Assembly (NCBI RefSeq): GCF_007858275.1
Contig: NZ_VFEV01000023.1
Location: 46,390-110,389, forward strand
DNA length: 64,000 nt
Source: Pseudomonas proteolytica
GTDB lineage: Bacteria > Pseudomonadota > Gammaproteobacteria > Pseudomonadales > Pseudomonadaceae
Reading direction: 5' to 3'
A program made the translations under genes and the position numbers. Of the stretch, positions 34,678 through 43,064 are shown piece after piece. Numbering within the stretch: the first letter of the stretch is position 1; each line of letters opens with the position of its first letter. The notes beneath the pieces were generated by a model. It saw only the letters and a program-made list of their open reading frames with translations. It had not been told where the DNA came from and ran no database searches.

Positions 34678-34855
34678 GCATAGGTATCTACACAACTTTC
34701 AGAAACTGACCAACTCCCCCGTGGCGAGCGGGCTTGTCGGAACGCCGCATCGCCCGCGCTGGGCTGTCGCCTGGTCTAACGGACAAGCCCGCTCGCCACA
34801 ACTGCGCTATCTGCCTGGATTTAGGTGTTGCGGCAAAGTTGTGTAGATACCGATG
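34678..34855 (-). mobile_element. MITE-like element in REP, copy 3 (178 bp, inverted)
   Basis: Same element in the opposite orientation to copies 1 and 2. Terminal repeats CATAGGTATCTACACAACTT (34679-34698) and its complement at the right (with CATC in place of CATA). A perfect 9-bp direct repeat GCCATCGCG, the complement of the copy 2 repeat, brackets it (34669-34677 and 34856-34864). REP sequence surrounds it (CATCGCGGGCAAGCCCGC on the right, GGCTTGGCGGCGATGGC to the left). The centre again differs from the others. Confidence 0.82.
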
Positions 34856-34907
34856 GCCATCGCGGGCAAGCCCGCACACATGATCTCTGTCGTTGAATGG
34901 AGCGCGT

Positions 34908-34944
34908 AAAAAAGCCCCGCCTGATTGCTCAGGCGGGGCTTTTT
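34908..34944 (-). terminator. Bidirectional terminator of rne
   Basis: AAAAAAGCCCCGCCTGA-TTGC-TCAGGCGGGGCTTTTT: a strong stem with A and T tracts on both sides, 15 bp after the rne stop. It also stops any read-through from the molybdenum hydroxylase operon. Confidence 0.95.
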
Positions 34945-34958
34945 AGTTGCCGTTGGAA

Positions 34959-37900
34959 TCAGGCGAGGGGTTTAGGCTCGTGCTCTTCTTCCAGGGCTTT
35001 GGGGTTGTGCTCTACCACTTCTTCAACGGAACGCAGGTTCTCGTCGATGACCGGGGCAGTGTGCTCAACTTCAGCTTCGATGGCCGGTGCTTGCACAACG
35101 GCCTCGACTACGGCCGGGGCCGGGGCCGCTGCCGCTGCTTCTTCGGCTTCTTTCTGCAGGCGCTCGGCTTCACGCTTGCGACGACGCACTTCACGCGGGT
35201 CGTTAGGCGCACGGCCGTTTTCGGTGAGGGCGCTGGCAGGGGCTTCGACCACTGGGGCGGCCACTTCGGCTACCACTGGGGTTTCCACCACCACCGGAGC
35301 CGGCTCGGCAACCACGACTGGTTCTGCAACCACCGCAGGTTCGGCGACAGGTGCTGGAGCTTCCTCTACCGGAGCCGGAGCCGGGGCTGGTGCTTCGGCG
35401 ACGACGGCTGGCTCGGCAGTCCACTGGAAGGCGGTCTGTTCTTCGCGAACTTCACGCACTTCTGGGGTTGGCTCGGCAGCTGGCGCTTCGACAACCGCTT
35501 CAACCGCAGGCTGTGGCTCAACCACGACCGCAGGTGCGGCCACGACTTCGGCTTCAGCTTCAGGCTGGGCTTCGTGAACCGGTGCAACTTCCACTTCTGG
35601 AGCAGCAGGTGCTTCGACCACGGTGGTGGCTTCGACAACCGGTGCTTCGACGACGGCAGTTTCCTGCACGGCAGCGGTGGCACGTTCGGCCTGCTGGTTG
35701 GCTTCGGCTTCGGCAGGGGCGCTGATGACCGAGCTGGCAACCGCTGCGGTAACGGCCAGGCCGGCAGCCAGTTCGGTGCTGGTCGGCTCGTTGTTGGCTG
35801 CTTCTTCAGTGGCTTCGCCGGTCTCTTCCGAGCCTTCGATCACGTTGCCGTTGGCATCACGTTGACGCTCACGACGGTTGCTGCGACGACGCTGGCCACG
35901 GGAGCGGCGGCGTGGACGATCGCCTTCGGCGTTGTCCTGACCATCTTCCTGTGGCTGCTCGTCGTTGGTCAGCAGTTCTTCTTCACTGGCGGCGGCAGCT
36001 TGCTCGGCACGTGGTTGACGCTCTTCACGCGGTGGGCGTGGGGCGCGTTCTTCACGGGGCTGGCGGGCCGGGCGTTCTTCGGTCGCGGTATCCACTGCAA
36101 CAGCGCCAGCGGCGGCCACGGCTGGAGCGGCGTCCAGTGGCTCGCGCAGTTCACGTACACGTTCTTCACGCTCGCCACGCGGCTTGCGATCTTCACGTGG
36201 GGCGCGAGGTGCGCGCGGTGCGCGTTCTTCACGTGGCGCACGCTCTTCACGCGGAGCACGTTCTTCACGGGCTACGGCCGGAGTTTCTTCACGGGCTTCG
36301 CGCGGTTGACGCTCTTCACGTGGTGCGCGTTCTTCACGCGGTGCACGCTCTTCGCGAGGCTTGCGTTCTTCGTCACGGCGACCGTTGCGGTTACGGCTCT
36401 GCTGGCGACCGTTGCGACGCTCTTCGTTGCGTGCAGGCCGTTCAGCAGCAGGCTTCTCGACCACGGCTGGAGCAGCAGGCTCTTCCTTGGTGGCGAACAG
36501 GCTGACCAGCGACTTCACCAGGCCCTTGAACAGGCTTGGTTCCGGCAGGGAAGCAGGCGCGGCAACCGGGGCAGCGGCTTCAGCCGGCACGGGTGCATTG
36601 GCACGGGCCGGCGCGGTCTTGACGGCAGCTTCCTGGCGAACCAGGGTGCGGGTCGCGGCGGCTGGCTGGACTTCTTCGACTTCGGCAGCAGCCGCGGCGA
36701 TTTCGTAGCTGGACTGGCCGCTGTGGGCTTCCGGGCTGTCGTCACGCAGGCGCTGGACTTCGAAGTGCGGCGTCTCGAGGTGATCGTTCGGCAGGATCAC
36801 GATGCGGGCACGGGTGCGCAGTTCGATCTTGGTGATCGAGTTGCGTTTTTCGTTGAGCAGGAACGCGGCGACCGGGATCGGCACTTGCGCGCGGACTTCG
36901 GCGGTGCGGTCTTTCAGGGCTTCTTCTTCGATCAGGCGCAGGATCGCCAGGGACAGCGATTCAACGTCACGGATGATGCCGGTGCCGTTGCAACGCGGGC
37001 AGACGATGCCGCTGCTCTCGCCCAGGGATGGACGCAGGCGCTGACGGGACATTTCCAGCAGGCCGAAGCGTGAGATGCGGCCAACTTGCACGCGGGCACG
37101 GTCGGCTTCCAGGCATTCGCGGACTTTTTCTTCCACGGCGCGCTGGTTCTTGGCTGGGGTCATGTCGATGAAGTCGATCACGATCAGGCCGCCGATATCA
37201 CGCAGGCGCAGTTGGCGAGCGATCTCTTCGGCTGCTTCCAGGTTGGTCTGCAGGGCGGTTTCTTCGATGTCGCTGCCTTTGGTGGCGCGCGCCGAGTTGA
37301 TGTCGATGGACACCAGGGCTTCGGTCGGATCGATGACGATGGAGCCACCGGAAGGCAGTTCGACTACGCGCTGGAAGGCGGTTTCGATCTGGCTTTCGAT
37401 CTGGAAACGGTTGAACAGCGGTACGCTGTCTTCGTACAGCTTGATCTTGCTGGCGTACTGCGGCATCACCTGGCGGATGAAGGTCAGGGCTTCGTCCTGG
37501 GCTTCAACGCTGTCAATCAGCACTTCGCCGATGTCCTGGCGCAGGTAGTCGCGGATGGCGCGGATGATCACGTTGCTTTCCTGATAGATCAGGAATGGCG
37601 CGGAGCGGTCCAGGGACGCTTCTTTAATAGCAGTCCACAGTTGCAGCAGGTAATCGAGGTCCCACTGCATTTCTTCGCTGCTGCGGCCAAGGCCGGCAGT
37701 GCGCACGATCAGGCCCATGTCGGCCGGGGCGATCAGGCCGTTCAGCGCTTCACGCAGTTCGTTGCGCTCTTCGCCTTCGATGCGACGGGAGATGCCGCCG
37801 GCACGCGGGTTGTTCGGCATCAGGACCAGGTAACGGCCAGCCAGGCTGATGAAAGTGGTCAGGGCTGCGCCCTTGTTGCCACGTTCTTCTTTTTCGACCT

Positions 37901-38201
37901 GGACGATGACTTCCTGGCCTTCGCTCAGGACGTCCTTGATGTTCACGCGGCCTTCAGGGGCTTTCTTGAAGTATTCGCGGGAGATTTCCTTGAGGGGCAG
38001 GAAACCATGGCGCTCAGAGCCAAAATCGACAAAGGCAGCCTCAAGGCTTGGCTCGATGCGAGTAATCCGGCCTTTATAGATGTTGGCCTTCTTCTGCTCG
38101 CGTGCACCGGACTCGATGTCCAGGTCGTAGAGGCGTTGGCCATCTACCAGTGCAACACGCAACTCTTCGGGTTGAGTTGCGTTAATCAGCATTCTTTTCA
38201 T
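34959..38201 (-). CDS. rne: Ribonuclease E
   Basis: Essential endoribonuclease and degradosome scaffold, 1080 aa. The catalytic half (1 to about 510) begins MKRMLINATQPEELRVALVD, has the S1 domain with ANIYKGRITRIEPSLEAAFVD, the DNase I-like region with IDINSARATKG and DFIDM, and the Zn-link CPRCNGTG near 405 that joins dimers. The C-terminal half is disordered: arginine-rich repeats with about ten PREER/REER units (about 590-700), then a long A/P/V/E-rich stretch, then the NDPR motif in APNDPREVRRRKRE near residue 1005. In P. aeruginosa such REER and NDPR motifs recruit partners (reported family knowledge). The true start is the ATG at 38201, not the open frame to 38249. Confidence 0.96.
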   Translation of the reverse strand: MKRMLINATQPEELRVALVDGQRLYDLDIESGAREQKKANIYKGRITRIEPSLEAAFVDFGSERHGFLPLKEISREYFKKAPEGRVNIKDVLSEGQEVIVQVEKEERGNKGAALTTFISLAGRYLVLMPNNPRAGGISRRIEGEERNELREALNGLIAPADMGLIVRTAGLGRSSEEMQWDLDYLLQLWTAIKEASLDRSAPFLIYQESNVIIRAIRDYLRQDIGEVLIDSVEAQDEALTFIRQVMPQYASKIKLYEDSVPLFNRFQIESQIETAFQRVVELPSGGSIVIDPTEALVSIDINSARATKGSDIEETALQTNLEAAEEIARQLRLRDIGGLIVIDFIDMTPAKNQRAVEEKVRECLEADRARVQVGRISRFGLLEMSRQRLRPSLGESSGIVCPRCNGTGIIRDVESLSLAILRLIEEEALKDRTAEVRAQVPIPVAAFLLNEKRNSITKIELRTRARIVILPNDHLETPHFEVQRLRDDSPEAHSGQSSYEIAAAAAEVEEVQPAAATRTLVRQEAAVKTAPARANAPVPAEAAAPVAAPASLPEPSLFKGLVKSLVSLFATKEEPAAPAVVEKPAAERPARNEERRNGRQQSRNRNGRRDEERKPREERAPREERAPREERQPREAREETPAVAREERAPREERAPREERAPRAPRAPREDRKPRGEREERVRELREPLDAAPAVAAAGAVAVDTATEERPARQPREERAPRPPREERQPRAEQAAAASEEELLTNDEQPQEDGQDNAEGDRPRRRSRGQRRRSNRRERQRDANGNVIEGSEETGEATEEAANNEPTSTELAAGLAVTAAVASSVISAPAEAEANQQAERATAAVQETAVVEAPVVEATTVVEAPAAPEVEVAPVHEAQPEAEAEVVAAPAVVVEPQPAVEAVVEAPAAEPTPEVREVREEQTAFQWTAEPAVVAEAPAPAPAPVEEAPAPVAEPAVVAEPVVVAEPAPVVVETPVVAEVAAPVVEAPASALTENGRAPNDPREVRRRKREAERLQKEAEEAAAAAPAPAVVEAVVQAPAIEAEVEHTAPVIDENLRSVEEVVEHNPKALEEEHEPKPLA

Positions 38202-38902
38202 GTTGTACCGTCGGTTTCCGGGCTGCCGGAAACGGCGTTCGGCACACACGACTTCTCACGGTCGGTGTCAGGTGCGTCAAGAGTGGTTGGCCACTCCAGT
38301 GTCCAGCAATACCGGCCAATTGGGCTGGTATCGCGACTTACGCGTCCTGCTTGCTGTGGTGACTTAATAAGCACTCAGTCAGGAGGAGGAATCAACCGGC
38401 GACTGTGGACGAGATGAAGCGTCTAAATATAAGCCTAGTGCTACACAGTCCGACGGTTGTGCATCTCCACCCTACACGTATCCCTGATAATTCGGGTGCT
38501 GCCGCGCGCAGAATCCGCAGCGGGTTGGCATTTACCGTGTTCTCCAATGGGGAGTTCACGCTCATGGCTAATAACAGGCGTTGTTTCCGAAGCATTCGCC
38601 GTGGTCTGGTACAAGACTGACTGCACTTTGTGAACTGGCCGTAAATATCGGCGCAATAGGCGAGTAATCACTCTGCTTATCGCACTCGCTTCAGGCCTCA
38701 TGTCACCTGCGCTTGTTACAATCTTGAGCCTTCCAGTGTGGCAAGAGCCCCGTAGGACGGCCTCGCGTCCTGATGAATTGCGATGGTCAGGGGCGGCAGT
38801 TTGCCGCGAGTCCTCTGTCCAGGCCGCTTTTGGCGGCGTTCGCGACTATAGCAGCAATGATTAAGTGCTTCAATTCCATAAAAAATTGTTATCATTCCCG
38901 CC
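38202..38902. other. Divergent rne-rluC intergenic region
   Basis: About 700 bp without a supported gene. It must hold the promoter and long leader of rne; a TATATT at 38431-38426 (minus strand) is a possible -10 giving a leader near 220 nt, but no good -35 accompanies it. On the plus strand TATCAT at 38890-38895 could be the rluC -10, placing its start almost at the ATG. In E. coli the rne leader mediates autoregulation; whether this one does is unknown. Confidence 0.5.
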
Positions 38903-39862
38903 ATGACGACTACCACCCCCCCGACCCCCAGCGTCCAGCTGCTTGAGGTCTCGCCGGAATATGCCGGCCAACGCATCGACAATTTTCTTCTGGCCAGGCT
39001 CAAAGGCGTGCCCAAGACCTTGATTTATCGCATTTTGCGTAAAGGCGAAGTGCGGGTGAACAAGGGGCGGATCAAGCCTGAGTACAAGCTGCAGGCGGGC
39101 GATATCGTCCGCGTGCCGCCTGTGCGGGTGCCTGAGCGCGACGAGCCCGTGCCGCTGGCCCAGGGCCTGTTGCAACGCCTCGAAGCCTCGATTGTCTTCG
39201 AAGACAACAAGCTGATCGTGATCAACAAGCCGTGTGGCATTGCGGTTCATGGCGGCAGCGGCCTGAATTTCGGGGTGATCGAAGCCTTTCGTCAGTTGCG
39301 TCCGGATGCCAAGGAGTTGGAGTTGGTCCATCGCCTGGATCGCGATACCTCCGGCCTGCTGATGATCGCCAAGAAGCGCAGCATGTTGCGCCACCTGCAT
39401 ACCGCCTTGCGCGGCGATGGCGTGGACAAGCGGTATATGGCCCTGGTGCGTGGCAATTGGGCATCGTCGATCAAGAGCGTGCGTGCGCCGTTGCAGAAGA
39501 GCAACCTGCGCTCCGGCGAGCGTATGGTCGAAGTGGACGAGGAGGGCAAGGAGGCGCTGACCCTGTTCAAGGTGCTACGGCGTTTCGGCGACTTTGCGAC
39601 CATGGTCGAGGCCAAACCGGTGACCGGGCGTACCCACCAGATTCGCGTACATACCTTGCACGCCGGTCACTGTATTGCTGGCGATACCAAGTATGGCGAC
39701 GAGGGGTTCTCCAAGGAAATCCGTGATCTGGGCGGCAAGCGCCTGTTCCTGCACGCCTACATGCTGACGGTGCCGTTGCCAGATGGTGGTGAATTGAAGT
39801 TACAGGCGCCCGTCGATGAGATGTGGGCCAAGACCGTGGAGCGCCTGAGTGTCGCGCCCTGA
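38903..39862 (+). CDS. rluC: 23S rRNA pseudouridine synthase RluC
   Basis: Makes pseudouridine at 955, 2504 and 2580 of 23S rRNA. The 319-aa protein has an S4 domain (AGQRIDNFLLARLKGVPKTLIYRILRKGEVRVNKGR in sections, about 18-65) and the RluA-type catalytic core with the aspartate in HRLDRDTSGLL (about 147). VTGRTHQIRVH and the C-terminal segments follow. Divergence from rne is conserved in gamma-proteobacteria. No Shine-Dalgarno is visible before the ATG. Confidence 0.95.
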   Translation: MTTTTPPTPSVQLLEVSPEYAGQRIDNFLLARLKGVPKTLIYRILRKGEVRVNKGRIKPEYKLQAGDIVRVPPVRVPERDEPVPLAQGLLQRLEASIVFEDNKLIVINKPCGIAVHGGSGLNFGVIEAFRQLRPDAKELELVHRLDRDTSGLLMIAKKRSMLRHLHTALRGDGVDKRYMALVRGNWASSIKSVRAPLQKSNLRSGERMVEVDEEGKEALTLFKVLRRFGDFATMVEAKPVTGRTHQIRVHTLHAGHCIAGDTKYGDEGFSKEIRDLGGKRLFLHAYMLTVPLPDGGELKLQAPVDEMWAKTVERLSVAP

Positions 39863-40511
39863 CTATAAACTGCTGATTTTTGACTGGGATGGCACCCTGT
39901 GCGATTCCATTGGCCGGATTGTCGAGTCCATGCATATGGCCTCGACCCGCTCCGGCTTTGAGTTGTGCAGTGACCTGGCGGTCAAGGGCATCATTGGCCT
40001 GGGTTTGCCCGAAGCCATTCGTACCTTGTACCCGCAGATATCCGACAGTGAACTGGTAGCGTTCCGCGAGCACTACGCCGATCACTACATTGCCCTTGAG
40101 TCCGAACCTTCGCCTTTGTTCGATGGGGTGGTGCAGTCCCTGGCGGCATTGCGTGAGCAGGGCTATCACCTGGCAGTGGCCACCGGCAAGGCCCGGCGCG
40201 GGCTGGATCGGGTGCTCAAGGCCAATGGCTGGGAAGATTACTTCGACGTCACACGGGCCGCCGATGAAACCGCGAGCAAGCCTCATCCGTTGATGCTGGA
40301 GCAGATCATGGCCCATTGCGGCGTTTCTGCCCGTGAGTCGTTGATGGTCGGCGATGCCTCGTTTGACCTGCTGATGGCGCGCAATGCCGGCATGGACAGT
40401 GTTGCCGTCAGTTATGGCGCCCAGTCCCCGGAAGCGCTGCAGGCTTACGAGCCGCGCCTGACGATCGACAGGTTTTCGCAATTGCACGCCTGGCTCAACC
40501 AGGCCCGTTAA
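39849..40511 (+). CDS. HAD-superfamily hydrolase
   Basis: 220-aa phosphatase-like protein of HAD subfamily IA. It has motif I DWDGTLCDS (D13, D15), motif II ATGKARRG with K near 115, motif III KPHPLML and motif IV GDASFDLLMARNAG. It resembles phosphoglycolate phosphatase/YrfG-like enzymes, but the substrate is undetermined. It starts at a GTG inside rluC (14-bp overlap). Confidence 0.88.
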   Translation: MSRPDYKLLIFDWDGTLCDSIGRIVESMHMASTRSGFELCSDLAVKGIIGLGLPEAIRTLYPQISDSELVAFREHYADHYIALESEPSPLFDGVVQSLAALREQGYHLAVATGKARRGLDRVLKANGWEDYFDVTRAADETASKPHPLMLEQIMAHCGVSARESLMVGDASFDLLMARNAGMDSVAVSYGAQSPEALQAYEPRLTIDRFSQLHAWLNQAR

Positions 40512-40532
40512 GTTTTTGCTGGGGTAGATGGC

Positions 40533-41522
40533 ATGACCGATGAGTGGAAGGCGCCGACCAAGGCCGCTGCCGACAATGGCGATGATAAAAGCTGGAAACT
40601 GCTGGAAAAAACCCTGCTGGCGGGTGTCCAGGAGCAGCGTCGGGCGCGGCGCTGGGGGATCTTCTTCAAGCTCCTGACCTTTACCTACCTGATCGGCATG
40701 TTGGTGCTGTTCAGTCCCTTGGTGGATATGGAAAAAAGCGCCGCCCGCAGCGGCAGCTACACCGCGCTGATCGAAGTGCGCGGGGTGATTGCCGACAAGG
40801 AGTCTGCCAGCGCCGACAATATCGTCAGCAGCCTGCGCACCGCCTTCGAGGATCCCAAGGTCAAGGGTGTGGTGCTGCGCATCAATAGCCCGGGTGGCAG
40901 TCCGGTGCAGTCGGGCTATGTCTATGACGAAATCCGCCGCCTGCGCGCGTTGCATCCTGAGATCAAGCTGTACGCGGTGATCTCTGATCTGGGGGCTTCG
41001 GGCGCCTATTACATTGCCAGTGCTGCCGACCAGATTTACGCCGACAAGGCCAGCCTGGTGGGTTCCATTGGCGTGACGGCGGCCGGCTACGGGTTTGTCG
41101 GGGCCATGGAGAAGCTGGGGGTTGAGCGGCGTACCTACACCTCGGGCGAGCATAAGTCGTTTCTCGACCCGTTCCAGCCACAAAAGGCTGACGAAACCCA
41201 GTTCTGGCAGAGCGTGCTCGACACCACCCATCGCCAGTTCATTGCGAGCGTCAAGCAGGGGCGCGGTGAGCGGCTCAAGGATAAAGAACATCCGGAGTTG
41301 TTCTCCGGGCTGATCTGGTCTGGCGAACAGGCCTTGCCGTTGGGCTTGATCGATGGCCTGGGCAGTGCCAGTTCGGTGGCGCGGGATGTGATTGGCGAGA
41401 AGGAGTTGGTGGACTTCACCGTCCAGGAATCGCCGTTCGATCGCTTCTCCAAGCGTCTGGGTGCCAGTGTGGCGGAGAAGCTGGCGCTGTATATGGGCTT
41501 CCAGGGCCCGACCCTGCGCTGA
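40533..41522 (+). CDS. sppA: Signal peptide peptidase SppA-type (S49) protease
   Basis: 329-aa membrane-anchored serine protease of family S49 (short, single-domain form). One helix (LLTFTYLIGMLVLFSPL, about 50-66) is followed by the protease fold: LRINSPGGSPVQSGYVYDEI, the nucleophile in DLGASGAYYIASAADQIYA (serine near 155) and the catalytic lysine near YTSGEHKSFLDPF. It likely clears signal peptides or membrane fragments. It ends the rluC-HAD-sppA unit. Confidence 0.9.
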   Translation: MTDEWKAPTKAAADNGDDKSWKLLEKTLLAGVQEQRRARRWGIFFKLLTFTYLIGMLVLFSPLVDMEKSAARSGSYTALIEVRGVIADKESASADNIVSSLRTAFEDPKVKGVVLRINSPGGSPVQSGYVYDEIRRLRALHPEIKLYAVISDLGASGAYYIASAADQIYADKASLVGSIGVTAAGYGFVGAMEKLGVERRTYTSGEHKSFLDPFQPQKADETQFWQSVLDTTHRQFIASVKQGRGERLKDKEHPELFSGLIWSGEQALPLGLIDGLGSASSVARDVIGEKELVDFTVQESPFDRFSKRLGASVAEKLALYMGFQGPTLR

Positions 41523-41544
41523 TCTCAGGTTGGCATAGCTCAAA

Positions 41545-41634
41545 ATGTGGTGCGGGCTTGCTCGCGAATGCGCAGTGTCAGTCACTGGCTGTGTATCTGA
41601 CACGCCGCATTCGCGAGCAAGCCCTCTCCCGCAT
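41545..41634. repeat. REPIN, GTGCGGGCTTGCTCGCGAA type
   Basis: Inverted arms around GGGCTTGCTCGCGAATGCG and CGCATTCGCGAGCAAGCCC with an inner dyad GTGTCAG/CTGACAC. It lies between the convergent sppA and maf genes. Confidence 0.88.
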
Positions 41635-41649
41635 GGGGTTTGTGGTGGT

Positions 41650-42228
41650 CTACGGTACTTGCACGCCTTCGGCCAGCAGCATATCTACCAGGCGAATCAG
41701 CGGTAGGCCGATGAGGCTGGTGGCGTCCGGGCCTTCGGTGCTTTGAAATAGGCTCACCCCCAGCCCTTCAGCCTTGAAGCTGCCAGCGCAATCGTAGGGC
41801 TGTTCAGTCCGCAGGTAGCGCTCGATCTGCGCCGGCTCCAGTTGGCGCATTGTGACGGTGAAGGGGACGCAGTCCACCTGGCAGTGCCCGGTCTCGCTAT
41901 TGAGCAGTGCCAGGCCGGTGAGGAAGCTGACCTGTCGGCCGCTGGCCGCCAGCAATTGTTCACGGGCCTTTTCAAAGGTGTGGGGCTTGCCGATGATCTG
42001 GCCATCCAGCGCCGCGACCTGGTCCGAGCCGATGATCAGGTGCCCTGGGTGGCTGTTGGCGAGGGCGCGGGCTTTCTCTTCGGCCAGGCGCTTGACCAGG
42101 TCGACCGCGGACTCATTTGCACGATGGTTTTCGTCGATATCCGGAGAGCTGCAGATGAACGGCAGCTGCAGGCGATTCAACAGTTCCCGGCGATAAACCG
42201 AGCTGGAAGCGAGTAATAAAGGCAACAT
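41650..42228 (-). CDS. Maf-family nucleotide pyrophosphatase (YceF type)
   Basis: 192-aa house-cleaning pyrophosphatase that hydrolyses non-canonical or modified NTPs (the YceF group prefers 7-methyl-GTP). It has LASSSVYRRELLNRL at the N terminus, then EKARAL, the Mg motif IIGSDQVAALDG (about 67) and KPHTFEKAREQL. The C-terminal CAGSFKAEGLGVSLF and TSLIGLPLIRL are typical. The frame is open further upstream, but the ATG at 42228 has GAGGAG 6-11 nt before it. It is divergent from yceD. Confidence 0.92.
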   Translation of the reverse strand: MLPLLLASSSVYRRELLNRLQLPFICSSPDIDENHRANESAVDLVKRLAEEKARALANSHPGHLIIGSDQVAALDGQIIGKPHTFEKAREQLLAASGRQVSFLTGLALLNSETGHCQVDCVPFTVTMRQLEPAQIERYLRTEQPYDCAGSFKAEGLGVSLFQSTEGPDATSLIGLPLIRLVDMLLAEGVQVP

Positions 42229-42296
42229 GTGGCTCTCCTCAAGGCAGTCGCGGATTCTAGCGAGTGGGCAGTCTGGCGCACAGGGCTGAATTTCCT

Positions 42297-42324
42297 TTGA
42301 CATGGGCGGGTGCATCCCTATAAT
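42297..42324 (+). promoter_or_regulatory. Consensus sigma-70 promoter of the yceD-rpmF-plsX-fab operon
   Basis: TTGACA (42297-42302), 16-bp spacer, TATAAT (42319-42324): both hexamers are perfect. Transcription should start at about 42330-42332, only 2-4 nt before the yceD ATG. Confidence 0.9.
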
Positions 42325-42333
42325 GCTGCGCCT

Positions 42334-42864
42334 ATGTTGAATGACCCGATTCCACCTCACGTTGACCCGCGCAAATTGGCTGATCGTGGCACCACCCTTC
42401 AAGGTGAAGTGTTGCTGGCCGATTTGGAGAGACTCTGCGACCCGCTTTCCGACAATGTCGGTACGGTGCAGGCTAAATTCGTTTTTGAACGAGATGAACG
42501 TAAATCTGTGGTAATTCACAGCTTTATCGACACCGAGGTCAAAATGGTTTGCCAGCGTTGTCTTGAGCTGGTCACCCTGCCGATCCACAGCGAATGCAGT
42601 TATGCTGTGGTGAAAGAGGGTGCGAATACCCAGTCGTTGCCGAAAGGTTATGACGTGCTGGAACTGGGCGAAGATCCTTTGGATCTGCATGCACTGATCG
42701 AGGAGGAGCTTCTGCTCGCCTTGCCCATTGTGCCTGCTCATCATCCGGAAGAATGCCAGCAGCCGGCGGGGCTCGATGACGAGTCCGAACCGAGCGAGGA
42801 CGAGGTAACGCGGTCCAACCCGTTCAGTGTATTGGCGCAGTTAAAGCGTGACCCAAACGTTTAG
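42334..42864 (+). CDS. yceD: YceD/DUF177 23S rRNA accumulation-type protein
   Basis: 176-aa DUF177 protein; E. coli YceD is needed for 23S rRNA accumulation. It has the conserved VCQRCLELVTLPIH (CxxC, about 72) and an acidic C terminus (DDESEPSEDEV). The start at 42334 gives LNDPIPPHVDPRKLADRG, which aligns with other family N termini; the in-frame extension to 42310 would begin upstream of the predicted transcript. No Shine-Dalgarno is present. It is followed 13 bp later by rpmF, the conserved order. Confidence 0.93.
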   Translation: MLNDPIPPHVDPRKLADRGTTLQGEVLLADLERLCDPLSDNVGTVQAKFVFERDERKSVVIHSFIDTEVKMVCQRCLELVTLPIHSECSYAVVKEGANTQSLPKGYDVLELGEDPLDLHALIEEELLLALPIVPAHHPEECQQPAGLDDESEPSEDEVTRSNPFSVLAQLKRDPNV

Positions 42865-42877
42865 GAGTTAATCAATT

Positions 42878-43060
42878 ATGGCTGTTCAGCAGAACAAAAA
42901 ATCCCGCTCTGCCCGTGACATGCGTCGTTCCCACGATGCCCTGACGGCAAGCACTCTGTCTGTAGAAAAAACCACCGGTGAAATTCACCTGCGTCACCAC
43001 GTATCGCCAGAAGGCGTATACCGTGGCCGTAAAGTGATCGACAAGGGCGCTGACGAGTAA
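42878..43060 (+). CDS. rpmF: 50S ribosomal protein L32
   Basis: 60-aa ribosomal protein with the family start AVQQNKKSRSARDMRRSHDAL and the end KVIDKGADE. It lacks the CxxC pairs of zinc-binding L32 forms, as in other gamma-proteobacteria. AGGAG precedes the ATG. It links translation to the fatty-acid genes in one operon. Confidence 0.97.
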   Translation: MAVQQNKKSRSARDMRRSHDALTASTLSVEKTTGEIHLRHHVSPEGVYRGRKVIDKGADE

Positions 43061-43064
43061 TCAC

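Noticed and set aside
36020..36380. Repeats within rne considered as a CRISPR array
   Set aside because: The repeats are in frame, vary by codon and encode PREER units without unique spacers.
34947..37073. Open frame of 708 codons opposite rne, rich in F, G and R
   Set aside because: It mirrors the repeat-rich A/E/R/P coding of RNase E on the other strand; no start signal and no recognisable domain.
38392..38701. Short open frames between rne and rluC
   Set aside because: None has a ribosome-binding site or a recognisable product; all lie in the expected rne leader and promoter region.
39567..41603. Open frame of 678 codons on the minus strand
   Set aside because: It covers rluC, the HAD gene and sppA, which are all supported by clear motifs on the plus strand.
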